Position numbers and translations under genes: made by a program
Notes under the pieces: model-generated
Told to the model about the DNA's origin: nothing
Seen by the model: the letters and a program-made list of their open reading frames with translations, nothing else
The model's database searches: none
Part shown: piece by piece, positions 1-7,526 of the stretch
How the letters are laid out: every line of letters begins with the position of its first letter
Numbering within the stretch: the stretch's first letter is position 1
Source: Planctomycetota bacterium
GTDB taxonomy: Bacteria > Planctomycetota > UBA1135 > GCA-002686595
Reading direction: 5' to 3'
NCBI GenBank assembly: GCA_004296785.1
Contig: SCVU01000070.1
Span: forward strand, 1-28,541
DNA: 28,541 nucleotides

Positions 1-1
1 G

Positions 2-61
2 ATCTCGTTCCACGACGGCCTGTGGAGCCGCGAGCCCGCCAACGACAACGACTTCAACTGA
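2..61 (+). CDS. C-terminal end of an upstream gene, possibly a pseudopilin (partial)
   Basis: The reading frame is open from the window edge to a TGA at 59-61, and every sense codon ends in G or C, as in the real genes here. The visible residues are ISFHDGLWSREPANDNDFN. The stop lies 14 bases before the next ATG, and the next two genes are pseudopilins, so an upstream pseudopilin of the GspG/GspH type is likely. That identity comes from position; the 19 residues alone do not prove it. Confidence 0.5.
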   Translation: MSFHDGLWSREPANDNDFN

Positions 62-75
62 TCCGAGACCGACCG

Positions 76-711
76 ATGCGCCCCACCCTGCGATCCAAGA
101 CGACACGCGCCCGCGCCGGCTTCACGCTGGCCGAGGTCGCCGTGACCGTCGTGATCGTCGGCGCGGCGCTGACGCTGTGCATGCAGGCGCTCAACACCGC
201 GAAGATCACCGCGGTGCAGACGCGCAACCTGAAGCTCGCGCGCGAGCTCGGCCTGTTCAAGCTCGGCGAGCTCGAGTCCGGCATCTACTTCGAGGACATC
301 GACGCCGACAGCACGCTCGCCGACACGTTCGCCGAGCAGGGCCACCCGGAGTTCAGCTGGGAGATCGCGCTCGGCGACGACGCCTTCGCCGAGGCCGACC
401 CGAACGCGCCGTTCAACTCGTGGTCGGCGAAGTTCGAGAAGGACAAGGAGAAGCAGGAGGAGGCCGGCGCCGAGGAAGCGGAGCAGCCGTACGAGCGCGT
501 CAAGGTGCGCGTGAAGTTCCGCCAGATCGCGAGCTTCAAGGACGAGGTCGTGCTCGAGCGCTGGATCCCGTGGAAGCAGGTGCACAAGACCGAGGAAGCG
601 GCGGCCGATGCGCAGGGCACCGACGCGAACGCGAGCGGCGCGCAGGGCGGCTCGGGTTCGGGCTCCGGGTCGGGCGGCTCCAACCAGGGCGGCAACGCCG
701 GGAAGAAGTGA
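76..711 (+). CDS. Type II secretion-like minor pseudopilin (GspI/PilV type)
   Basis: This 211-residue protein has a prepilin leader. Residues 1-15 are short and basic and end in RARAG, followed by FTLAEVAVTVVIVGAALTL. Gly15 is the expected prepilin peptidase site, Phe16 would be the methylated N-terminus, and Glu20 is the conserved +5 glutamate. The hydrophobic helix runs to about residue 36. The middle is acidic and lysine-rich. The last 25 or so residues are Gly/Ser/Asn-rich low complexity. I chose the ATG at 76 because it gives a normal short leader; the GTG at 22 would overlap the preceding gene out of frame. The gene is one base from the next pseudopilin, so the two are surely co-transcribed. 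Family membership (class III signal peptide) is firm; the GspI assignment rests on size, order and the following GspJ-like gene. Confidence 0.82.
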   Translation: MRPTLRSKTTRARAGFTLAEVAVTVVIVGAALTLCMQALNTAKITAVQTRNLKLARELGLFKLGELESGIYFEDIDADSTLADTFAEQGHPEFSWEIALGDDAFAEADPNAPFNSWSAKFEKDKEKQEEAGAEEAEQPYERVKVRVKFRQIASFKDEVVLERWIPWKQVHKTEEAAADAQGTDANASGAQGGSGSGSGSGGSNQGGNAGKK

Positions 712-712
712 G

Positions 713-1672
713 ATGAACACGCTCCGCACGACGCGCGCGCGCGCCGGCTTCACGCTGGTCGAGATCATGGTCGTGCTGCTGATCATGTCGGGCCTGCTCG
801 TCGCGATCAGCCAGGTGCTGCAGTCGGCGCGCGTCAGCCGCGACACGATCCACAACATCCAGGAGTCCGAGCTGGTCGGCCCGACGATCCTCGACATGGT
901 CGAGCGCGACCTGCGCGCGCTCACCGTCTACGACCGCGACAAGGCGCAGTGGATCCGCGTCGTCGACCGCACGGTCGGCGGCAACGACGCCGATCGGATC
1001 GACCTCGTCAGCGGCGTCAACAGCCTCGTGCTCTTCGAGGACAAGCGCCAGGAGCGCGCGCTGTACGCCGACATGAACGAGGTCGGCTACGTGCTGCGCC
1101 GGCGCCCGGACATGGAGGACTTCCTCGAGCTGTACCGGCGCGAGGGTTTCGGCGTCGACGACAAGCCGTTCGAGGGCGGGCGCTACACGTTCCTGTGCGG
1201 CCGCGTGCTCGGCTTCGACGTGAAGTGCTACGCGGAGAACGGTCCGGACGAGGAGCCGGTCGACGGCTGGAACGTCGAGCAGAACAGCGAGCACACCGGG
1301 CTGCCCAAGCGCATCGAAGTGTCGCTGACGATCGAGCTCGAGAAGCGCATCGCGCGCGAGCAGCTGAAGGACTTCAAGGACGACCAGCGCGTCGTCACGT
1401 ACAAGCGCATCTACCGCTTCCCGGAGATGCTGCTCGCCGCGGCGCAGCTCGAGATCGTGCCGAAGGTGCCGGAGATCCAACCGGTCGCGCCGACGAACGC
1501 GTCGGGCGGCGGGGCCGGCTCGGTGCTGGGCGGCGACGGCTCCGGCAGCGGCGGTCCGCTCGGCGGCAAGGGCGACGGCGGCGGAGGCGGTGGCGGCAAT
1601 CCGTTCGGCGGCGGTGGCGCGGGCGGCGGCGGCCTCTTCGGCGGCGGCGGCGGCGGCGGCGGCGGGAAATAG
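713..1672 (+). CDS. Type II secretion-like minor pseudopilin (GspJ type) with a glycine-rich tail
   Basis: This 319-residue protein starts at an ATG one base after the previous stop, with a GGAAGAAG ribosome-binding sequence inside the upstream gene. The leader MNTLRTTRARAG is cut before FTLVEIMVVLLIMSGLLVAI, with Glu17 at +5. A long globular part follows (to about residue 255), typical in length for GspJ, which forms the pseudopilus tip with GspI and GspK. The last 58 residues are almost only Gly with a few Ser, Asn, Pro and Phe, which is not part of the usual GspJ fold. No gspK follows; the next gene is convergent serS. The leader region is nearly identical in DNA to that of the preceding gene (106-135 versus 736-765). 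GspJ is an assignment by length and order; pseudopilin is certain. Confidence 0.8.
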   Translation: MNTLRTTRARAGFTLVEIMVVLLIMSGLLVAISQVLQSARVSRDTIHNIQESELVGPTILDMVERDLRALTVYDRDKAQWIRVVDRTVGGNDADRIDLVSGVNSLVLFEDKRQERALYADMNEVGYVLRRRPDMEDFLELYRREGFGVDDKPFEGGRYTFLCGRVLGFDVKCYAENGPDEEPVDGWNVEQNSEHTGLPKRIEVSLTIELEKRIAREQLKDFKDDQRVVTYKRIYRFPEMLLAAAQLEIVPKVPEIQPVAPTNASGGGAGSVLGGDGSGSGGPLGGKGDGGGGGGGNPFGGGGAGGGGLFGGGGGGGGGK

Positions 1673-1696
1673 CCGCGCGACGCGCGCGCGAGCGCC

Positions 1697-1712
1697 GCGC
1701 GCTACAGCGCGC
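1697..1712. terminator. Short GC hairpin between convergent genes (weak terminator candidate)
   Basis: The 16 bases GCGCGCTACAGCGCGC can fold with a stem of six or seven pairs and lie across the serS stop codon, 25 bases after the pseudopilin stop. There is no T-run on either side. It could help terminate both genes, but GC-rich palindromes this short are expected often in this sequence. Confidence 0.22.
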
Positions 1713-2979
1713 GCCCGAGCATCTCGCGCCCGCCGAGATACGGCACCAGCGGCTTCGGCACGCGCACGCGCCCGTCCGCTTGCTGGTGATTCTCCAGCAC
1801 GCAGATCAACAACCGCGCGCTCGCCGCGACCGTGTTGTTGAGCGTGTGGCAGTAGCGCACCTTGCCCTGCGCGTCGCGGTAGCGCAGCTCGAGGCGCCGC
1901 GACTGGTACTCGTGGAAGCGCGACGCCGAGTGCGTCTCGCCCCAACCCTTGCGCGACGGCATCCAGCTCTCGATGTCGAACTTCTGCACCTGCCCGGCGC
2001 CGAGGTCGCCGCCGCACACGTCGACGACGCGGTACGGGATCTCCAGGGCCTGCAGCACTTCCTCCGCATTGGCGAGGATCTCGCGGTGGTGCGCGAGACT
2101 CCGCTCGGTGTCGGCGACGTCGACGACGACCTGCTCGACCTTCTGGAACTGGTGCACGCGGTACAGCCCGCGCGTGTCCTTGCCGTAGGTGCCGGCCTCG
2201 CGCCGGTAGCACGACGAGAGCGCGACGTAGCGCTTGGGCAGATCGGACTCGCCGAGGATCTCGCCGGCGTGGAACGAGGTCACCGGCACTTCGGCGGTGC
2301 CCGCGAGCACGAGATCGTCGCGCTCGTCGCAGCGGTACGCCTGCTCCTCGCCGCCGGGGAAGTAGCCGGTGCCGACCATGCACTGGCTGCGCACGAGCAC
2401 CGGCACCGACAGCGGCACGAAGCCCTTGCCGACCATGTGGTCGAGCGCGAAGCGCATCAGGCCGAGCTCGAGCAGCGCGAGCTCGCCGATCAACACGTAG
2501 TTGCGCGAGCCGGCGATCCGCGCCGCGCGCTCGAAGTCGATCCAGCCCTGGCCCTCGGCGAGCGCGACGTGGTCGCGCGGCTCGAACGAAAAGCGCGTGG
2601 GCTCGCCGACGCGCTTCAGCTCCTTGTTCTCCGTGTCGTCCTTGCCCTCGGGCACCTCGGCCGCCGGCGGCTGCGGGATGCGCAACAGCCCGGCGTCGAT
2701 CTCCTTCTTCAGGCCGTCCCAGGCGGCCTCGGAGTCCTTGAGCGAGGCCTTGAGCTCGGACAATTCGGCGAGCAGCTTCGCCTTCTCGTCGCCCGCGGCC
2801 TTCGCGACGAGCTTGCCGAAGCTGTTCTGCTTCGTGCGCAGCTCCTCGACGGTGCGCTGCAGCTCGCGCGAGCGCGCGTCGAGCGCGAGCACGGCGTCGA
2901 TGTCGCACGCGATGCGCTTCTTGCGCGCGCCGGCGCGGAAGAGCTCGGGCTCCTCGCGCAACCACTTGAGATCGATCAC
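1702..2979 (-). CDS. serS: Serine--tRNA ligase
   Basis: This 425-residue protein charges tRNA-Ser with serine. Residues 1-100 form the N-terminal helical arm that grips the tRNA long variable arm, and charged repeats at 36-95 suit the antiparallel coiled coil. The class II core has the serine-binding TAE loop at 228-230 and motif 2 at 257-278 (CYRREAGTYGKDTRGLYRVH). Motif 3 at 379-402 reads HTLNNTVAASARLL...ENHQQADGR. The NNTVAAS version replaces the NGSGLAVGR seen in Escherichia coli; I recall similar versions in other bacterial lineages, so I do not read it as a defect. The start is GTG at 2979 with AAAGG eight bases upstream. The gene follows an exported-protein gene by 40 bases on the same strand and is the last gene of the minus-strand run. 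Confidence 0.97.
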   Translation of the reverse strand: MIDLKWLREEPELFRAGARKKRIACDIDAVLALDARSRELQRTVEELRTKQNSFGKLVAKAAGDEKAKLLAELSELKASLKDSEAAWDGLKKEIDAGLLRIPQPPAAEVPEGKDDTENKELKRVGEPTRFSFEPRDHVALAEGQGWIDFERAARIAGSRNYVLIGELALLELGLMRFALDHMVGKGFVPLSVPVLVRSQCMVGTGYFPGGEEQAYRCDERDDLVLAGTAEVPVTSFHAGEILGESDLPKRYVALSSCYRREAGTYGKDTRGLYRVHQFQKVEQVVVDVADTERSLAHHREILANAEEVLQALEIPYRVVDVCGGDLGAGQVQKFDIESWMPSRKGWGETHSASRFHEYQSRRLELRYRDAQGKVRYCHTLNNTVAASARLLICVLENHQQADGRVRVPKPLVPYLGGREMLGRAL

Positions 2980-3019
2980 GCCGTTGCCTTTCTGCGCACC
3001 TTCGACGCGGCGCGCGGCT

Positions 3020-4435
3020 TCAGAGCGCGCCCTTCCACTGCGACTCGATCTCGCCGAACAGCTTGTTCTTCTTCTCGTACAGCTGCACCTCGGCCTTCTC
3101 GGTCGGCACCTTCTTCGGCACCGTCTTGTCGAACGGGAACCAGGTGTACTCCCAGCCCTTGCTGAGCTGGTCCTGGTCCGAGATCAGCTCCGTCCGGTCG
3201 GACATCTCGGCCTTCTTGCCGCCGACCTTGCGCACGTTGATCTCGGGGCGCGGCGACGCGTTCCACACGCGCGCGTAGTGCTCGCCGGCCGCGCCGATCA
3301 CGCCGACCGTCTTGCCGATCAGCGTGACGGTGTCGCCGTCGTCGGTCGCGACGAAGTCGAAGCCGAGCGGGCCGCCGAGCTTGAGCACCGCCGTCTTGCC
3401 GGCCGTGACGTCGACCGCCTCCATCGCCTTGTCCGGCAGGATCAGGCACTTCTGCACCTCGCGGCGCTTGCCCTGGCGCAGCATGCCGAAGAACAGCTTG
3501 TAGCGGCCCTCCGGCACCTGCACGCCGCTCGAGCCGCCCTCCTGCAGATCGAAGAACGTGCGCTCGTTCTCCTTGTCCGCGCCCTGCACGATCAGGAACG
3601 CCGGCTTGACCGCGCCCTTGAAGTCGAGCTTGAGCGTGCCGACCGCGGGCGTGATCGGCCAGTAGGTCAGCGAGCGGCCGTAGTTCGACGGCTTCATCCG
3701 GTACCACTTGCCGTCGATCTGCTGCACGTCGCTCCACGGCCGCGCGCGCTTGGAGTTGCCGACGACGACGCAGTCGATCTCGGGCTGCTCCTCGGTCGAG
3801 TCGTGCTCGTAGCGCAGCCCGACCCAGCGCCACTTCATCCAGTAGCTGCTCGTCCAGTCGTATCCGAAGGAGCCGTCGAAATTGTCGTCGAAGATGCGGA
3901 TCGGCGTCTTCTCGATCAACGCGGTCGCGCTCGAGGCCGGCGCGAAGAAGATCTGCCCGCTCTCGGTGCGGATCGAGCGGTCGGTCTGGACGCCCTGGTA
4001 GCGGTCCATCTCGATGCCGGTGACCATCAACAGGCCGAAGTCGCGCTCGGCGTCGCCGCCGCCGATCTTCATGCGCACCGGCGAGATGTTGCCGGTGATC
4101 GGGACCTCGACCTCGCCCTTGCCGTCGCCGTTGCAGTCGATCTCGACCTTGGCGGCGGCGATGCGCAGCGTCTTCATGCCCATCTTCGGGCTCGTGAAGT
4201 CCTTCGCGTCGCCGACCTTGCCGACCTGCCATTCGGGCCACGACGTGTAGTCGACGTCGTTGCACCACGTCGGGCGCTGGTAGGCCTCGACGTCGGTGAC
4301 CATCTCGAAGGTCGTCGCGACGGTCTTCGCCTCGGGCGGCGGGCCGTCGGCTTGCGGGTCTTGCAGTGCGGCGGAGGCGGCGAGTCCGACCAGCGCGAGC
4401 TTGAGCGCGGGGACGAACGGCGAGAGTGCGGGCAT
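3020..4435 (-). CDS. Exported protein of unknown function with Ca-loop-like motifs
   Basis: I do not recognise this 471-residue protein. Residues 1-23 look like a signal peptide with a small-residue end (VGLAASAALQ), so it is probably secreted or periplasmic. Two acidic loops resemble calcium-binding DxNxDG loops: DCNGDGKGE at 100-108 and DDNFDGSFGYD at 183-193. The rest is rich in aromatic residues and beta-type sequence, with repeated phrases such as GTLKLDFKG and TAVLKLGG that suggest a series of beta domains. The loops are like those of planctomycetal secreted proteins, but no enzyme motif is visible. It sits 100 bases after the rhomboid gene and 40 before serS, so co-transcription with serS is possible although no functional link is evident. 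No clear ribosome-binding site precedes the ATG. Confidence 0.75.
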   Translation of the reverse strand: MPALSPFVPALKLALVGLAASAALQDPQADGPPPEAKTVATTFEMVTDVEAYQRPTWCNDVDYTSWPEWQVGKVGDAKDFTSPKMGMKTLRIAAAKVEIDCNGDGKGEVEVPITGNISPVRMKIGGGDAERDFGLLMVTGIEMDRYQGVQTDRSIRTESGQIFFAPASSATALIEKTPIRIFDDNFDGSFGYDWTSSYWMKWRWVGLRYEHDSTEEQPEIDCVVVGNSKRARPWSDVQQIDGKWYRMKPSNYGRSLTYWPITPAVGTLKLDFKGAVKPAFLIVQGADKENERTFFDLQEGGSSGVQVPEGRYKLFFGMLRQGKRREVQKCLILPDKAMEAVDVTAGKTAVLKLGGPLGFDFVATDDGDTVTLIGKTVGVIGAAGEHYARVWNASPRPEINVRKVGGKKAEMSDRTELISDQDQLSKGWEYTWFPFDKTVPKKVPTEKAEVQLYEKKNKLFGEIESQWKGAL

Positions 4436-4510
4436 GGCGGGAGTTGTAGGCTCGAAACGGTCCAGGCGGAGCGCGTGAGTCTAGCGCCGGCGCGTGCTCC
4501 GAGCACCAGG

Positions 4511-4531
4511 AGCGCCCCCGGCGCGGGCGCT
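4511..4531 (-). terminator. Hairpin just after the rhomboid gene
   Basis: Reading the minus strand, a 7-bp stem (AGCGCCC with GGGCGCT) and a 7-base loop begin 4 bases after the rhomboid stop codon. There is no following U-run. It lies in the 100-base gap before the next gene and could end or attenuate transcription of the upstream operon. The evidence is structure and position only. Confidence 0.35.
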
Positions 4532-4535
4532 GCCG

Positions 4536-5411
4536 CTACGGTCGCTTCGTCCGGCCCGACATGCGCTTCAAGAAGCTGCGATCCGCCGACGAGAGCTTGC
4601 CGATCCCCTCGCGGTTGATGCGCTCGAGCAGCTGGTCGAGCCGCTCGTCGTCGCGCACGCCGCTCTCGACCTCGACGCGCCGGCGCCGCGCGGCCCACCA
4701 CGCGCTCGCATCGAAGGACACGAGCCCGGTCTTCACCGCGGCGAAGCCGAACGCCATGCCGCCGAGGTGGATCAGGTACGCGACGCCGCTGCCGCCGCCC
4801 GACTTGACGTCGATCGCGGCCGAGAGGAGCTGCAGCGCCGCGTAGCCGAGCGCGAGCCAGCGCAGCGGGATCGCGATCGGCAGCGGGAACAGGTAGATCG
4901 GCGCGTGCGGCTCGAGCACCGCGCACGCGACCAGCACGCCGAGCACGCCGCCCGATGCGCCGACCGCCGGCACGTAGTTGCCCTGCGCGAGCCCCGCGGC
5001 GAGGAACACGAGCGCGCCGAACGCGACGGCGCCGAAGTACGTGAGCAGGAAGCGCTGCGCGCCCAGGCGCCGCTCGAGCATCGAGCCGAAGAAGTACAGC
5101 CCGAGCAGATTGAACACGAGGTGCAGCGGATCGCGCACCGCGTGCAGGAACGAGTACGTACCGAGCTGCCAGACGGGCAACCACGGCATCCAGCGCTGCC
5201 ACGTCTCGGGCGACAGGCCGAGCACGTCGAGCACGCGCGCGTACGTGTCCGTCGCGAACAGCCAGATCCCGAAGACCGGCACGAACGCGAGCACGTTCGC
5301 CCACAGCAGGCGCTTCGTCGCGAGCGGCGGGCTCGGCAGGCCGGGCGCGGATCCCCCGCCGTACTCCGGCGGCGGCGGCTCGTCCCAGCGCTGGTAGGAG
5401 CGCGCTCCCAT
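4536..5411 (-). CDS. Rhomboid family intramembrane serine protease
   Basis: This 291-residue membrane protein should cut single-pass membrane proteins inside the bilayer. The catalytic serine is in GASG (Ser153) and the histidine is His215 in LIHLGGMAFG. The conserved HxxxN of helix 2 is His97/Asn101 in HLVFNLLGLYFFG. About six hydrophobic segments lie between residues 33 and 230. The cytoplasmic N-terminus is proline-rich. The C-terminal stretch 251-288 (DDERLDQLLERINREGIGKL...) matches the short soluble domain often found after rhomboids. The ATG at 5411 shares one base with the folD stop (TGATG), implying translational coupling; a GTG three bases upstream is an alternative start. Its substrates are not indicated by the sequence. 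Confidence 0.92.
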   Translation of the reverse strand: MGARSYQRWDEPPPPEYGGGSAPGLPSPPLATKRLLWANVLAFVPVFGIWLFATDTYARVLDVLGLSPETWQRWMPWLPVWQLGTYSFLHAVRDPLHLVFNLLGLYFFGSMLERRLGAQRFLLTYFGAVAFGALVFLAAGLAQGNYVPAVGASGGVLGVLVACAVLEPHAPIYLFPLPIAIPLRWLALGYAALQLLSAAIDVKSGGGSGVAYLIHLGGMAFGFAAVKTGLVSFDASAWWAARRRRVEVESGVRDDERLDQLLERINREGIGKLSSADRSFLKRMSGRTKRP

Positions 5412-6319
5412 CACCGCACCGCGGGTTGCTCACCGCGCCACGGAGCGAGCTCGCGCTCCGGCACCGCTGCGCGCCGCGCGGCCGACAGCAGCGTGTTGCC
5501 GAGCAGCATCGCGATCGTCATCGGCCCGACTCCGCCGGGAACTGGAGTGATGCAGCCGGCGACTTCGAGCGCCTCCGCGAACGCGACGTCGCCGACCAGC
5601 CGACCGTCGGCGAGCCGGTTGATGCCGACGTCGATCACCGCGGCGCCGGGCTTGATCCAAGCGCCGCGCACGAGCTCGGGTTTGCCGACGGCCGCGACGA
5701 GCACGTCCGCCTCGCGGCACACGGCCGCGAGGTCCTGCGTACGACTGTGCGCGATCGTCACCGTCGCGTGGCGCGCGAGCAAGAGCGCCGCGAGCGGCTT
5801 GCCGACGAGCTGCGAGCGGCCGATCACGACCGCGCGCGCGCCTTCGAGTTTCACGCCGACGCGCTCGAGCAGGTGGATGCAGCCCTGCGGCGTGCACGGC
5901 ACGAGCCCGCTCGCCCCCATCCACAGCGCGGCGACGCTGCGCGCACTGAGGCCGTCGACGTCCTTGGCCGGATCGAGCGCCGCGACGACCGCGCCCTCGT
6001 CGAGCCCGCGCGGCAGCGGCAACTGCACGAGGATGCCGTGCACGCTCGCATCGCGGTTCAGCTCGTCGAGGACCGCGAGCAGCTCGCGCTGCGGCGTCGC
6101 CGCGGCCATGCGCAACGTGCGCACGTGGAAGCCGACCTCGTGCGCGGCCTTGTCCTTGTTCTTCACGTAGACCTGGCTCGCCGGATCGTCGCCGACCAGC
6201 ACCACGGCGAGTCCCGGCGCAGCGTGGCCGCGCGCGACGAGCTCGCCGACGCCGGACTTCACGAGCGCGCGGAACTCGGCGGCGGCCAGCTTGCCGTCGA
6301 TCAGGCGGGCGGGGCTCAT
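5411..6319 (-). CDS. folD: Bifunctional methylenetetrahydrofolate dehydrogenase/cyclohydrolase
   Basis: FolD interconverts 5,10-methylene-, methenyl- and 10-formyl-tetrahydrofolate using NADP, feeding purine and formyl-Met synthesis in the cytosol. The 302-residue length is normal. Signature elements are all present: YVKNKDKAAHEVGF at 51-64 with the catalytic lysine at 55, QLPLP at 99-103, AKDVDGL at 118-124, and PCTPQG at 141-146. The nucleotide-binding segment is IGRSQLVGKPLAALLL at 166-181, and PVPGGVGPMT lies at 259-268. The ATG at 6319 fits the family N-terminus. It lies 46 bases after ccsA and overlaps the rhomboid start by one base. Confidence 0.97.
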   Translation of the reverse strand: MSPARLIDGKLAAAEFRALVKSGVGELVARGHAAPGLAVVLVGDDPASQVYVKNKDKAAHEVGFHVRTLRMAAATPQRELLAVLDELNRDASVHGILVQLPLPRGLDEGAVVAALDPAKDVDGLSARSVAALWMGASGLVPCTPQGCIHLLERVGVKLEGARAVVIGRSQLVGKPLAALLLARHATVTIAHSRTQDLAAVCREADVLVAAVGKPELVRGAWIKPGAAVIDVGINRLADGRLVGDVAFAEALEVAGCITPVPGGVGPMTIAMLLGNTLLSAARRAAVPERELAPWRGEQPAVR

Positions 6320-6365
6320 CGCGGATCTACCGTGGTCTCGAACAGGGGATCTCGCTCGCGCGCGC

Positions 6366-7526
6366 TCAGCGCTGCGACGGCGTGACCATCGCCTGATCGC
6401 TGCTCGGCTTCGCCTGTCCCTGCTGGCCCTCGCGCGCCGGCACGTTGAACTCGGTGTACTTGTGCAGCGAGTTCTTCTGCGTGTCCGGCATGTAGCCGAA
6501 CAGCTGGAACGTCGAGAACACCGAGAGCGCGCCGACGAGCAGGATCGCCATCGCCTTCTCGCCGCGGTAACCACCGAGCATCCGCACGTGCAGGTACGCG
6601 ATGTACACGAGCCACGTGACGAGCGCCGTGTTCTCCTTGCTGTCCCAGCCCCAGTAGTTCGCCCACGCCTCCTGCGCCCAGAACGCGCCCATGAACAGGC
6701 CGGCGGTCAGGAACGGGATGCCGACGGCGAACGCGCGGTAGGAGACCTGCTCCATCGTGCGCTCGATCGCCTTGAACGCCTCGGCCGCCGGCAGCTTCTT
6801 GCGCGACAGCGCCATGCACAGCCCGGTGACGAGGAAGATCGGGATCGTCACGAGCTGCGTGAACGGCACGAGCCACAGCAGCGCGAACACGAGCACCTGG
6901 CTCCAGACGCTGTGGCCGCCGCGGAACACGCCGAGCCAGAAGCGGAGCGAGAAGAACACCGCGCAGACGATGCCGGCGATGCCGAGCGACGCGTACGAGA
7001 AGATCAGCGACGACAGGTGCGGCGCGAACCAGTACGACTGCAGCGCCGGCGGCAGGTCGCGCTGCGCGTTCGGCAGGCTCTCCGACTCGAAGTTGACGAG
7101 CAGCGCGCCGAGCGCGACCAGCGCGAGCAGCACGTCGTCGGCGATCGCCCAGCCCGGGCCGGCGTCGCGCAGCTTCATCACGAAGTGCAGCACGGCCATC
7201 GAGACCAGCGTCGCGAAGCCGAACATCACGAGCACTTCCGACATGTTCTGGCTCGGGAAGTGATTGACCTCGACGCCGCGGTTCCAGATCGACACGAACG
7301 TCAGCGCGATCGCGGCGAACAGCGCGAGTAGCGCGACGCGCGCCGCGCCGTTGGACCGCGCGGGGCCGGCGGGCTGCGCGGACAGCGTGCGCGTGCGGAT
7401 CCAGGCCGAGGCCAGCGCGGCGAGCGCGCAGACGAGCACCGCCCAGCCCGCGATGCGCAGCCAGCGGTCGGAGGCCGCGATGTTCTGCTCGTGGAAGCCG
7501 AGCACGTACGTGTAGAGCTTGCTCAT
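6366..7526 (-). CDS. ccsA: Cytochrome c biogenesis protein CcsA/ResC (haem handling)
   Basis: This 386-residue polytopic membrane protein is the haem-handling half of the system II cytochrome c synthase. It carries haem across the membrane and, with ResB, attaches it to CXXCH motifs of c-type cytochromes. The tryptophan-rich haem-binding (WWD) segment WANYWGWDSKENTALV is at 288-303. Candidate haem-ligand histidines are His170 (WFAPHLSSLIFSYAS), His313 (YLHVRM) and His89 (VNHF). About eight hydrophobic helices are seen. A hydrophilic tail from about residue 350 is rich in Gln and Ser. The ATG overlaps the resB stop by four bases (ATGA), so the two subunits are translationally coupled. Confidence 0.94.
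   Translation of the reverse strand: MSKLYTYVLGFHEQNIAASDRWLRIAGWAVLVCALAALASAWIRTRTLSAQPAGPARSNGAARVALLALFAAIALTFVSIWNRGVEVNHFPSQNMSEVLVMFGFATLVSMAVLHFVMKLRDAGPGWAIADDVLLALVALGALLVNFESESLPNAQRDLPPALQSYWFAPHLSSLIFSYASLGIAGIVCAVFFSLRFWLGVFRGGHSVWSQVLVFALLWLVPFTQLVTIPIFLVTGLCMALSRKKLPAAEAFKAIERTMEQVSYRAFAVGIPFLTAGLFMGAFWAQEAWANYWGWDSKENTALVTWLVYIAYLHVRMLGGYRGEKAMAILLVGALSVFSTFQLFGYMPDTQKNSLHKYTEFNVPAREGQQGQAKPSSDQAMVTPSQR

Noticed and set aside
536..2965. Very long Arg/Ala-rich open frames opposite or out of phase with real genes, here and across the window
   Set aside because: They are a by-product of the high GC content. Their composition is extreme (Arg/Ala/Gly), they match no family, and on the other strand or frame a recognisable gene is present.
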